Of a stretch of DNA of 51,750 nucleotides, positions 8,905 through 15,862 are shown piece after piece (within the stretch, counting starts at the first letter, position 1; every line of letters starts with the position of its first letter). The notes under the pieces are model-generated. The model did no database searches. It saw nothing but the letters and a program-made list of their open reading frames with translations, and was not told where the DNA came from. The position numbers and the translations under genes are program-made. The stretch is from Actinomycetota bacterium (GTDB lineage Bacteria; Actinomycetota; Actinomycetes; Nanopelagicales; Nanopelagicaceae). The stretch lies in assembly GCA_947450545.1 (NCBI GenBank), contig CANFVU010000002.1, positions 79,266 to 131,015 on the forward strand, written 5' to 3'.

Positions 8905-9108
8905 ATGCCTACGTATCAATATGCCTGCAGCCCTTGTGGCCACGAGTTTGAACTGGTTCAGTCATTCTCGGATGAGGCGATCTCGGTCTGCCCTGAATGT
9001 GGCGGCGAGGTACGTAAGGTTTATGCAAATGTGGGCGTAGTTTTTAAAGGTTCTGGTTTTTACAAAACTGATTCACGACCAGCCTCGAGTAAGCCAGCTT
9101 CCGAGTAA
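8905..9108 (+). CDS. FmdB family zinc-ribbon protein
   Basis: A 67-residue cytoplasmic protein. Residues 1-40 form the FmdB/CxxC_CxxC regulatory-type ribbon: MPTYQYACSPCGHEFE, then VCPECGGEV, giving four Cys for one zinc. The tail (about 50-67) is polar and rich in Ser/Pro. FmdB was named from a putative regulator of formamidase, but the biochemical role of the family is not established. It is divergent from copC and its stop directly abuts the stop of the 44-residue gene on the other strand. Confidence 0.88.
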   Translation: MPTYQYACSPCGHEFELVQSFSDEAISVCPECGGEVRKVYANVGVVFKGSGFYKTDSRPASSKPASE

Positions 9109-9243
9109 TCACTCGTAATGCGGCGGGCGATCTCGCTTAATCTCATCATCGCGAGAATTATCAGATGCAATCTCTGATGGATCCTTCTGCTCTTCATCGG
9201 CAGTTTTTGCTGGGATCAATGGCTTAACTATCTTCTCGCTCAC
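9109..9243 (-). CDS. Small hypothetical protein, 44 residues
   Basis: A short charged protein starting at GTG 9243 (MSEKIVKPLIPAKTADEE) and ending KRDRPPHYE. It has no membrane segment or Cys and looks disordered. Three things argue that it is real: TAGGAT lies exactly 6 nt before the GTG, the same spacing seen at many genes here; the frame fills the whole gap between fmdB (stop adjacent, no gap) and the divergent MMPL gene; and a C-terminal RPPH motif is, to my recollection, common in small actinobacterial hypothetical proteins. Function unknown. Confidence 0.6.
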   Translation of the reverse strand: MSEKIVKPLIPAKTADEEQKDPSEIASDNSRDDEIKRDRPPHYE

Positions 9244-9249
9244 ACAATT

Positions 9250-9255
9250 ATCCTA
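9250..9255 (-). promoter_or_regulatory. -10 element of the 44-residue gene
   Basis: TAGGAT followed by 6 nt and GTG 9243; it is the main support for that small gene. Confidence 0.5.
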
Positions 9256-9271
9256 CTCCCAGATTGGGTGA

Positions 9272-9277
9272 GACAAT
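9272..9277 (+). promoter_or_regulatory. -10-like element of the MMPL gene
   Basis: GACAAT followed by 6 nt and ATG 9284. The first base deviates from TANNNT but spacing is the same as at neighbouring genes. Confidence 0.4.
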
Positions 9278-9283
9278 TAAGTT

Positions 9284-11383
9284 ATGTTCATTCGCCTCGG
9301 GTCGCTTATTGTTCGTCGCAAGAAATCAGTCTTTGCAATTTTTATTGCAGCTATTTTAGTTATGGGAGGCGTGGGTTCGCTCGCTTTCGCCAAGCTCGAT
9401 AGCGGTGGATATTCAGATCCTAAGAGTGACTCAGCTAAAGCTGCGAAGTACATCAGCGATACCTTCCATATTAAAGATCCAGCAGCTCTCCTCATTGTTC
9501 GTTCACAAACCGTAATGAGCGATCCGACATCAATCGCAGATGCGCAGATATTGGAAAGTTCATTGGTAAAAGAAAATGGAGTTGCCAAGACCCTTTCATA
9601 TTGGAGTGCTGGCGGTGCACCTTCTCTGCTAAGTACAGATAAGAAAGCCGCTTACATATTTATTTATGCAAAAGCTTCTGACCCCCTAAAAGCAAAAGAC
9701 CTAGGAAAAATTCTCACAACGAAATATGAAGGTCAATACAAGAGTTTCCATGTATACGCCGGTGGTATTTCTGTATTCAACTATGCCATCAGCACAAAGA
9801 TTTCAAAGGATCTCGCTGTTGCAGAATCCATCTCTATCCCGCTGACATTCATCCTTCTTACATTTGTCTTTGGAGGGCTTGTTGCGTCCGCTATGCCTCT
9901 CGTTGTCGGAGTGAGCGCGATTCTTGGAGCGTTCTTCTTTATTTATCTCATCACTCTCTTTACGGGAGTCTCGATCTTTGCGCTCAACCTCATCACGGGT
10001 ATGGGTCTAGGCCTAGGTATCGACTACGCACTCTTGATCGTGAATCGTTTTCGCGAAGAGATTCATCATGGTAAATCAGTTGAGGATGCGGTCATCAGAA
10101 CGGTTAGCACAGCAGGTAAAACAGTATTTTATTCAGGTATCACGGTCATCATCACATTGGCATCGCTGATGTTCTTCCCTCAGATGTTCTTGAAGTCATT
10201 TGGATATGCAGGTGTCACCGTTGTTTCTATGGCAATACTTGGGGCACTTATTCCACTCCCTGCAATCCTTGCAATGCTTGGCCATCGCATCGACAAAATA
10301 GTTGTACGCCGAAGCGCCATCACACCTAAAGAAGATGGTCGTTGGGCCGATACTGCTCGCTTTGTAATGCGCCGCCCTGTCACAGTTGTTTTACTTTCGC
10401 TCATCACTTTAGGAATCATCGCTGCCCCTATCAAGAGCGTTGTTTTCTCTCAAGTGGATAGCCGAGTTATGCCAGCAAGTGCTCCAGTCGCAATCACTGC
10501 AGTTGAGATGGCAAAGAGTTTTCCGGGACAAGAAGGCAACCCAATCGAATTCATTATTCCTAATGGCGCAACGATGGGCACTCAAGTTCTCGACTTTGCA
10601 AATGAAGTAGCAAAGGTTCCAGGCGTTGTCCACGTCAATGCAAGTGAAGTTTCTGGATCAACAGTTCGCTTCACAGCAATTCATTCAATGGGTGCACGCA
10701 CGCCAGCCGCAGAAAAGATGATTAATGCAATCCGAGCACTTCCACATCCACAAGGATTGCTTGTGGGCGGAGTGGCAGCAGATTATGCCGATAGCCAAAA
10801 AGGAATTGCCAAAACTCTGCCATTCGCACTTGGGTGGATTGTTGTTGGAGTTTTGATTCTCCTCTTCTTATTCACGGGATCTCTTATACTGCCAATAAAA
10901 GCCGTTCTACTTAATGTCCTCTCATTGGCAGCGATGATGGGCGCGATGACCTGGATTTTCGTCGAAGGGCACATGATGTGGCTCGTTGGAAAATTCACAG
11001 TCACAGGAACAATCGATACGTCTATGGTGATCTTGGTAGCAGTTGTGACCTTTGGATTATCGATGGATTACGAAGTTTTCTTACTCTCACGCATCAAAGA
11101 AGAACATGATGCTGGTAAATCGAATGTGGAAGCTGTTGCCACAGGTCTCCAACGATCTGCTCGCATTATTACTGCAGCTGCTCTTCTACTTGCAATCGTT
11201 TTCGCAGCATTCTTAACCAGTGGTGTTACATCGATTAAGACTTTGGGATTTGGCGTAGCTTTTGCGATTTTGGTGGATGCGACGCTAGTTAGAGCCCTAT
11301 TAGTTCCTGCTCTTATGCGCTTATTTGGTGAACGCAATTGGTGGGCTCCTGCGTGGATGAAGCGATTTAGTATCGAGCACTAA
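9284..11383 (+). CDS. MMPL family RND-type transporter
   Basis: A 699-residue inner-membrane protein with the MMPL duplication: a first membrane helix at about 15-35, a soluble loop (40-170), a helical bundle at about 180-345, a second soluble loop (380-500) and a second bundle at about 510-685. Proton-relay regions are visible as GMGLGLGIDYALLIVNRFREE and TFGLSMDYEVFLLSRIKEEHD, each with the Asp-Tyr pair typical of MmpL proteins. Such transporters export lipids or peptides in actinobacteria; the substrate cannot be read here. Start ATG 9284 fits the upstream GACAAT. purU follows after 18 bp but has its own -10. Confidence 0.9.
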   Translation: MFIRLGSLIVRRKKSVFAIFIAAILVMGGVGSLAFAKLDSGGYSDPKSDSAKAAKYISDTFHIKDPAALLIVRSQTVMSDPTSIADAQILESSLVKENGVAKTLSYWSAGGAPSLLSTDKKAAYIFIYAKASDPLKAKDLGKILTTKYEGQYKSFHVYAGGISVFNYAISTKISKDLAVAESISIPLTFILLTFVFGGLVASAMPLVVGVSAILGAFFFIYLITLFTGVSIFALNLITGMGLGLGIDYALLIVNRFREEIHHGKSVEDAVIRTVSTAGKTVFYSGITVIITLASLMFFPQMFLKSFGYAGVTVVSMAILGALIPLPAILAMLGHRIDKIVVRRSAITPKEDGRWADTARFVMRRPVTVVLLSLITLGIIAAPIKSVVFSQVDSRVMPASAPVAITAVEMAKSFPGQEGNPIEFIIPNGATMGTQVLDFANEVAKVPGVVHVNASEVSGSTVRFTAIHSMGARTPAAEKMINAIRALPHPQGLLVGGVAADYADSQKGIAKTLPFALGWIVVGVLILLFLFTGSLILPIKAVLLNVLSLAAMMGAMTWIFVEGHMMWLVGKFTVTGTIDTSMVILVAVVTFGLSMDYEVFLLSRIKEEHDAGKSNVEAVATGLQRSARIITAAALLLAIVFAAFLTSGVTSIKTLGFGVAFAILVDATLVRALLVPALMRLFGERNWWAPAWMKRFSIEH

Positions 11384-11389
11384 ATCCTT

Positions 11390-11395
11390 TACGCT
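11390..11395 (+). promoter_or_regulatory. -10 element of purU
   Basis: TACGCT, 6 nt, ATG 11402. It lies between the MMPL stop and purU, so purU can be transcribed independently. Confidence 0.5.
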
Positions 11396-11401
11396 TAACC
11401 C

Positions 11402-12238
11402 ATGGATTTAATCGTCACGCTTCAATGCCAAGACCAACCTGGCATCGTGCATGCGATGACGACTTCAATTCTTCTCTGCGGTGGAAATATCATCGAGAAC
11501 CAGCAATTCACAGATCCTGTCACAAAAACCTTTGTGATGCGGACTCGTTTTGAGACGAGCCAATCGCTTGCGGATGCTGAAAAAGTATTGGGTAAAGGAC
11601 TTGGACACCTCAACCCGAAAGTCACCATTCGACCTGTAGAACAGAAGAAGCGCGTTCTGATCATGGTGACATCTGAAAGCCATTGCTTACGTGATTTGCT
11701 CTACCTTCAAGAACTCAATGAACTTCCTGTTGAAATCCCTGCAGTCGTTTCAAACCACGAAACTTTGCGGCCGCTTGTTGAGTCACATGGAATTTCATTC
11801 CACTACATCAATGTAAAAAATTTTGGCAAAGTAATTGCCGAGAAAGATTTATCTAAAATTGTTACTGACGAGAAAATTGATTTCGTCGTTTTAGCTCGTT
11901 ACATGCAAATATTAAGTAGCGATTTCTGTCACCAACTGCCTGGTCGCATCATCAATATTCACCACTCATTCTTGCCGGGATTCAAAGGCGCAAAGCCGTA
12001 TCACCAAGCCCATGACCGCGGAGTTAAGATTATTGGCGCGACCGCACACTTCGTCACAGCAGATCTCGATGAAGGCCCAATCATTGAACAAGATGTTGCG
12101 CACGTAAATCACACTGCAACGCCTGAGGATATGATTGCTCTTGGCCGCGATGTTGAACGTCGAGTACTTTCAAAAGCTGTAAAACTCTTTGCTGAAGACC
12201 GTATTTTTGTTGTTGGCAGTAGGACAATCGTCTTTTAA
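11402..12238 (+). CDS. purU: Formyltetrahydrofolate deformylase
   Basis: PurU hydrolyses 10-formyl-THF to formate and THF, balancing one-carbon pools. The 278-residue protein has an N-terminal ACT domain (LQCQDQPGIVHAMTTSIL, about 5-75) and a C-terminal formyl-transferase-like domain (about 85-278) with INIHHSFLPGFKGAKPY (catalytic His) and TADLDEGPIIEQD (catalytic Asp). It ends 7 bp before tRNA-Arg and may be cotranscribed with it. Confidence 0.95.
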   Translation: MDLIVTLQCQDQPGIVHAMTTSILLCGGNIIENQQFTDPVTKTFVMRTRFETSQSLADAEKVLGKGLGHLNPKVTIRPVEQKKRVLIMVTSESHCLRDLLYLQELNELPVEIPAVVSNHETLRPLVESHGISFHYINVKNFGKVIAEKDLSKIVTDEKIDFVVLARYMQILSSDFCHQLPGRIINIHHSFLPGFKGAKPYHQAHDRGVKIIGATAHFVTADLDEGPIIEQDVAHVNHTATPEDMIALGRDVERRVLSKAVKLFAEDRIFVVGSRTIVF

Positions 12239-12245
12239 TAGATCC

Positions 12246-12318
12246 GTCCTAGTAGCTCAGTGGATAGAGCAACCGCCTCCTAAGCGGTAGGTCGCAGGTT
12301 CAACTCCCGCCTAGGACA
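12246..12318 (+). tRNA. tRNA-Arg (anticodon CCT)
   Basis: The 73-nt cloverleaf has acceptor stem GTCCTAG/CTAGGAC with discriminator A, a D arm GCTC...GAGC, anticodon stem ACCGC/GCGGT with loop CTCCTAA (anticodon CCT, codon AGG), a 5-nt variable loop and a T loop TTCAACT. The T stem GCAGG/CCCGC has one A-C mismatch in the middle. CCA is not encoded (the genome has ACA after the stem). It lies 7 bp after purU and 3 bp from the convergent crtYd. Confidence 0.95.
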
Positions 12319-12321
12319 CAA

Positions 12322-12621
12322 TTAAGCAGCAGCTCTCTTAGTGACGAAGTCCCATAAAGTCAGAGTTACCAAAATGAGCGAAAATCCAAAGAGTAAATCC
12401 TCAATAGGCGCACCAGCAAAGCGTCTTCCAATTATTTCAGTCGATGAATACATCACAATATTTTTGGAAGTTAGCCACCAGTTTGTGAGAAGTTGAAAAG
12501 GAAATATCAGACCGTATGTCATCCAAAATATGCCGCGTGTGAGCATTTGAGTCTTGAAGATAAATAGATCTGCGAAAACAGCGATGATGATCGCGTTGAG
12601 GGCGATATCGGAATAAATCAT
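12322..12621 (-). CDS. crtYd: Lycopene cyclase subunit, CrtYd type
   Basis: A 99-residue membrane protein with about three helices, matching the lycopene cyclase domain of heterodimeric CrtYc/CrtYd enzymes of Gram-positive bacteria. The PIEDLLFGF segment near 75 is the family's conserved acidic motif. Start ATG 12621 overlaps the crtYc stop (ATGA); a longer start at 12669 would lie inside crtYc and is rejected. Together with CrtYc it closes the ends of lycopene to give beta-carotene, the substrate of the divergent Blh. Confidence 0.87.
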   Translation of the reverse strand: MIYSDIALNAIIIAVFADLFIFKTQMLTRGIFWMTYGLIFPFQLLTNWWLTSKNIVMYSSTEIIGRRFAGAPIEDLLFGFSLILVTLTLWDFVTKRAAA

Positions 12622-12944
12622 TTGTTGTCCTTCACTCGTGCAATAAGTTTGGTGAGTGACAGATAACAAAGAACGACCATCAATGGAACAAGAAAGAAAA
12701 ATAATACTTCCTCAATTGGTAATACACCGAATATCTTGAGTCCGATAATTTTATTCTGGTCGAAGTACCAACTTCCCTTTTTGACCGCCCAAATATCCCA
12801 GGTCAAGTAGAGAGCCATTAACCCAATGTCAGCTATGACAAACGCCTTCCACTGGCGGCGAATCTTGAGTTTAAATCCAAGATTTACAAACACCGCACAA
12901 ATAGCGATGAATGCCAGGACTGCGACATAATTTAAGTGAGTCAC
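12618..12944 (-). CDS. crtYc: Lycopene cyclase subunit, CrtYc type
   Basis: A 108-residue, three-helix membrane protein beginning GTG 12944 (MTHLNYVAVLAFIAI) with the conserved LPIEEVLFFFLVPL motif near 78-90. It is the first subunit of the two-gene lycopene cyclase and overlaps crtYd by 4 bp. Which subunit is 'c' and which 'd' is assigned from gene order and motif only. It is divergent from blh with 46 bp between starts. A GAGTAT hexamer lies 5 nt upstream of the GTG and could be its -10. Confidence 0.87.
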   Translation of the reverse strand: MTHLNYVAVLAFIAICAVFVNLGFKLKIRRQWKAFVIADIGLMALYLTWDIWAVKKGSWYFDQNKIIGLKIFGVLPIEEVLFFFLVPLMVVLCYLSLTKLIARVKDNK

Positions 12945-12978
12945 ACCCCATACTCTCCCAAAAAAATCACTTTTCTCC

Positions 12979-12984
12979 TAGCCT
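12979..12984 (+). promoter_or_regulatory. -10 element of blh
   Basis: TAGCCT, 6 nt, ATG 12991. It decides for this ATG over an in-frame TTG at 12985. Confidence 0.55.
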
Positions 12985-12990
12985 TTGACT

Positions 12991-13959
12991 ATGAGTCCTG
13001 GGATTGCATTGGCATACAAAAGTTGTCAGAAATTCTCGCGCGTGAGCTGCGTCGTTGCAATTGTTCTTATTTCGATCCTCAATCTTGCAAGAGTTGAACT
13101 AAACATTTCGGTTCAACTGATTATTGCCTTATCTGCCTTGGCACTGGGCATCCCCCATGGAGCAGTCGATCATCTTGTCGCACTCCCGTCGCGACCACGC
13201 TCGCGTTTGATTATTTACATGGGAATCTACGTTGTGTTAGCCGCGTGCGCTGTCGCATTCATAGCGCATTGGGCCACTCTTGGATTTCAACTAGTTCTCA
13301 TCATGAGTGGCTTACATTTTGGATTTGGGGATGCATCATTTAAGAATGAAGAGTTGGAATATTCAGGTAAGGAGCGTAATTCTTTAGCAACAGAAATAAT
13401 CTTTGCAATACCTGCTGGCTTCATTGCACTCCTTCTGCCTCTAACAAATTCACAGACTGCTTCTGCATTAGCAAGAATTAATGAAGATATTGTGAATTGG
13501 GCTGGGGGCTACTCGCACTTATTGAGGATGGCAACACTAACTACAGCTCTTTTATCTCTTGGTTGCCTAGCGCTCCTGAAGAAGTTTGATTTGGCCTTGG
13601 ATCTTCTACTACTTTTATTACTCGGACTTCTCACTCCGCCTTTAATTACTTTTGCAATCTACTTCGGATGTTGGCATGCCATTCGACATACTGCTCGATT
13701 GATTCCAAAATTACACAAGGCACAGAACTTGGCTGATGCTCACGATCTTTGGGGAGCGCTTCGAGCTGCAGTATTTCCAGGCCTCTACGCACTCATCGGT
13801 ACGGTATGTACTGCTGCCATCTTGATGGTTTTCTCACCAACCAATTTCTCTTCGAGTCTTTTGTGGTCCACTCTTGTCTTAGTTTGGGCACTGACGGTGC
13901 CACATATGCTGACCACCGCTCGCTTCGATTTCTCGGCGCTCGGAAGCGCGGCGAAGTAG
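12991..13959 (+). CDS. blh: Brp/Blh beta-carotene 15,15'-dioxygenase (retinal synthesis)
   Basis: Blh splits beta-carotene centrally into two retinal molecules, the chromophore of microbial rhodopsins. The 322-residue integral membrane protein has about nine hydrophobic segments and the family's iron-ligand histidines: GIPHGAVDHLVAL near 50, SGLHFGFGDASF near 108 and FGCWHAIRHTARL near 230. The first and third motifs are as in bacterial Blh. It stands beside crtYcd, so beta-carotene to retinal is encoded in one spot; no rhodopsin, crtE, crtB or crtI is in the window. In acI actinobacteria an actinorhodopsin elsewhere would be the consumer (inference). Confidence 0.92.
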   Translation: MSPGIALAYKSCQKFSRVSCVVAIVLISILNLARVELNISVQLIIALSALALGIPHGAVDHLVALPSRPRSRLIIYMGIYVVLAACAVAFIAHWATLGFQLVLIMSGLHFGFGDASFKNEELEYSGKERNSLATEIIFAIPAGFIALLLPLTNSQTASALARINEDIVNWAGGYSHLLRMATLTTALLSLGCLALLKKFDLALDLLLLLLLGLLTPPLITFAIYFGCWHAIRHTARLIPKLHKAQNLADAHDLWGALRAAVFPGLYALIGTVCTAAILMVFSPTNFSSSLLWSTLVLVWALTVPHMLTTARFDFSALGSAAK

Positions 13960-13964
13960 CTTCT

Positions 13965-14018
13965 CGGTGCCTCCCGTGCAGAGCTGAAACCGCAATTTCG
14001 CCCCAACCTCGGGCACCG
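13965..14018 (+). other. Inverted repeat between blh and the rib promoter
   Basis: CGGTGCC (13965-13971) is repeated inverted as GGCACCG (14012-14018), a 7-bp stem closing a 40-nt loop that itself holds a GAAA/TTTC stem. It has no T run, so it is not a standard intrinsic terminator; it lies before the predicted rib -10, so it belongs to the blh 3' side or acts as DNA. Confidence 0.35.
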
Positions 14019-14019
14019 G

Positions 14020-14025
14020 TAGGAT
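14020..14025 (+). promoter_or_regulatory. -10 element of the rib operon
   Basis: TAGGAT places +1 near 14032, four bases before the first base of the FMN aptamer at 14036. The fit of the two independent predictions is good; no -35 was recognised. Confidence 0.55.
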
Positions 14026-14035
14026 TCAGGCAGTT

Positions 14036-14155
14036 GTTATCGGGGTCGATGAAATTTCGAACCGGCGGTTATAGTCCGCGACCCGCACACATCCAGTGGG
14101 CGGTTGACTCAGTGAAATTCTGAGACCGACGGTTAAAGTCCGGATGAGAGATAAC
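14036..14155 (+). promoter_or_regulatory. FMN riboswitch (RFN element)
   Basis: A complete RFN aptamer. P1 is GTTATC (14036-14041) with GATAAC (14150-14155). Conserved blocks are in order: GAAATTTCGAACCGGCGG, TATAGTCCGCGACCCGC, GTGAAATTCTGAGACCGA, CGGTTAAAGTCCGGATGAGA. It senses FMN and lowers expression of the riboflavin genes that follow. The expression platform between 14156 and 14243 has no terminator T run, so control of ribD translation is more likely than attenuation. Confidence 0.96.
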
Positions 14156-14162
14156 GCTAGTG

Positions 14163-14236
14163 AATCATCGCGCGCTCATGCGTTGGTGATTGTGCTTTCC
14201 GCACCCCGATAACTCGTGCAAGAAAACGAGAACGGG
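14163..14236 (+). promoter_or_regulatory. Expression platform of the rib riboswitch
   Basis: Contains a hairpin AATCATC/GGTGATT (14163-14169 with 14185-14191, extended inside by CGC/GCG), then CCCCGATAAC at 14204-14213, which is the exact complement of aptamer bases 14036-14045, and a second hairpin CTCGT/ACGAG (14213-14217 with 14226-14230) flanked by CCCG and CGGG that ends 7 nt before the ribD ATG. The two uses of 14204-14213 exclude each other. Confidence 0.5.
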
Positions 14237-14243
14237 CCAGGCG

Positions 14244-15242
14244 ATGAATATCAATGAGGCGTACACACGGCTCTATGAGTTGTGCAAAAAAGGTCTCGGT
14301 TCTACATCTCCAAATCCAAATGTATCGGCAGCCATTTATAGCGCTGACGGAAAATTTATTGCTGAGGGTTTTCATAATCGAATTGAATCTCCCGATCATG
14401 CCGAGGTCATTGCACTGAAGAAAGCTGGCGAGTCAGCGCGCGGAGCCACCATTGTCGTTTCCCTAGAACCGTGTTCTCACCACGGAACTACTCCGCCGTG
14501 CACACAGGCAATCATTGATGCCGGAATTTCAAAAGTTTATTATGCGGTAAGAGATCCAAATCCCATCGCAGCTGGTGGTGGAGAATTTCTCAAAAATGCT
14601 GGAATCGAAGTTGAATACCTTGACTCCCCTGAACTTCACTTTATTCAACGAGCTTGGCTCCACAAAATCACTACTGGCTATCCACTTCTGATTTGGAAAG
14701 TTGCTACTTCTCTTGACAGCAAAATTGCTGCTTTAGATGGATCATCGCAGTGGATATCTAATGAGCACTCACGCAATGATGTGCAGCAACTCCGCGCTGA
14801 ATCTGACGCGCTATTGATTGGCACGCAAACTGCAATTATTGATAATCCACATCTTGTCCCACGAGGGTCTTCAAAACGACCCGTACGAGTCGTTTGTGGC
14901 GAGCAAATAATCCCTCCAATGCACCATATTTTTGATAACGAATCTAGGACTCTGCTTGTCCAATCTAAATCTCTCCCGCATCTCATGGAGACTCTCGCTA
15001 GCGAAGGATTCAATCAGGTGCTAGTTGAGGCAGGACCAACTTTTGGCTCAGCCCTATTTCGTGCTGGGTGGATTAACGAACTCATCACTTATCAGGCGCC
15101 AATATTGCTCGGTGCCGGAAAAGAATTTATCTCTGATTTAGGAATTTCAACATTAGGCCAAAAAATTGAATTAAAACTCTTATCCACTCATGAAATTTAT
15201 GGAGATCTCAAAACACATTACCAAGTCGGAAAGGGAAAATAA
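14244..15242 (+). CDS. ribD: Bifunctional riboflavin deaminase-reductase
   Basis: RibD deaminates the GTP-derived pyrimidine and reduces its ribosyl chain, the second and third steps of riboflavin synthesis. The 332-residue protein has the zinc deaminase domain (1-145) with HAEVIAL and PCSHHGTTPPC, and the RibG reductase domain (about 150-330) with VATSLDSKIAA and VEAGPTFGSALF. ATG 14244 is used because the protein begins MNINEAYTRLYELC as the family does; an in-frame TTG at 14190 falls in the leader hairpin. The stop overlaps the ribE start by one base (TAATG). Confidence 0.95.
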   Translation: MNINEAYTRLYELCKKGLGSTSPNPNVSAAIYSADGKFIAEGFHNRIESPDHAEVIALKKAGESARGATIVVSLEPCSHHGTTPPCTQAIIDAGISKVYYAVRDPNPIAAGGGEFLKNAGIEVEYLDSPELHFIQRAWLHKITTGYPLLIWKVATSLDSKIAALDGSSQWISNEHSRNDVQQLRAESDALLIGTQTAIIDNPHLVPRGSSKRPVRVVCGEQIIPPMHHIFDNESRTLLVQSKSLPHLMETLASEGFNQVLVEAGPTFGSALFRAGWINELITYQAPILLGAGKEFISDLGISTLGQKIELKLLSTHEIYGDLKTHYQVGKGK

Positions 15243-15862
15243 TGTTTACCGGTCTGGTTACGGAAAAAGGTGAAGTGAAATATATTTCACGAGGGGAAAG
15301 CTCCGCGGTGTTCACGATAGATGCACCTAAGTCCACGAAAGACTTATCTATTGGAGATTCGATAGCAGTAAATGGAGTATGTCTCACCGTTGTGGAACTC
15401 GATGACACTTCTTTTAAGGCGGATGTTATGGTCCAAACGCTTTCACTTACTTCTATGGGACAACTTCATGAAGGAAGTCACGTCAACCTTGAATTAGCAG
15501 CTCAGTTAGATATGCGGCTTGGCGGTCACATCGTGCAGGGGCATATCGATGGGGTAGCCAAAGTTTCCCTTATCCAACCCGGTGAACGTTGGTTGCAAAT
15601 GGACCTTCACATCCCAGCGAAACTCCAACACTATGTCGTTGCTCAAGGATCGATTACTGTCGATGGAGTTTCTTTAACGGTGGGATCAATGGATGATGAA
15701 CAATGCAAAATCACAGTTTGGCTTATTCCTGAAACCCTTGAAAAGACAAATCTCTCAGAGAAAAAAGTGGGAGACGAAGTTAATATCGAAGTAGATATCT
15801 TGGCCAAGTACGTAGAACGCATTATGACTAAGAAATCCACGGCGGTGATGAATGAGCGCTAA
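15242..15862 (+). CDS. ribE: Riboflavin synthase, alpha subunit
   Basis: Dismutates two 6,7-dimethyl-8-ribityllumazine molecules to riboflavin. The 206-residue protein begins with the signature MFTGLVTEKGEV and shows the internal duplication of two lumazine-binding beta-barrels, each with a GDSIAVNGVCLTV or QGSITVDGVSLTV segment (near 40 and 135), plus GGHIVQGHIDG near 95. Coupled by overlap to ribD and ribBA (its stop lies 11 bp inside ribBA). Confidence 0.96.
   Translation: MFTGLVTEKGEVKYISRGESSAVFTIDAPKSTKDLSIGDSIAVNGVCLTVVELDDTSFKADVMVQTLSLTSMGQLHEGSHVNLELAAQLDMRLGGHIVQGHIDGVAKVSLIQPGERWLQMDLHIPAKLQHYVVAQGSITVDGVSLTVGSMDDEQCKITVWLIPETLEKTNLSEKKVGDEVNIEVDILAKYVERIMTKKSTAVMNER

Noticed and set aside
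12246-14035. A rhodopsin gene beside blh
   Set aside because: No seven-helix protein with a retinal-lysine motif is present in the window.
14190-14243. N-terminal extension of RibD from TTG 14190
   Set aside because: Falls in the riboswitch platform and does not resemble the family; ATG 14244 fits.
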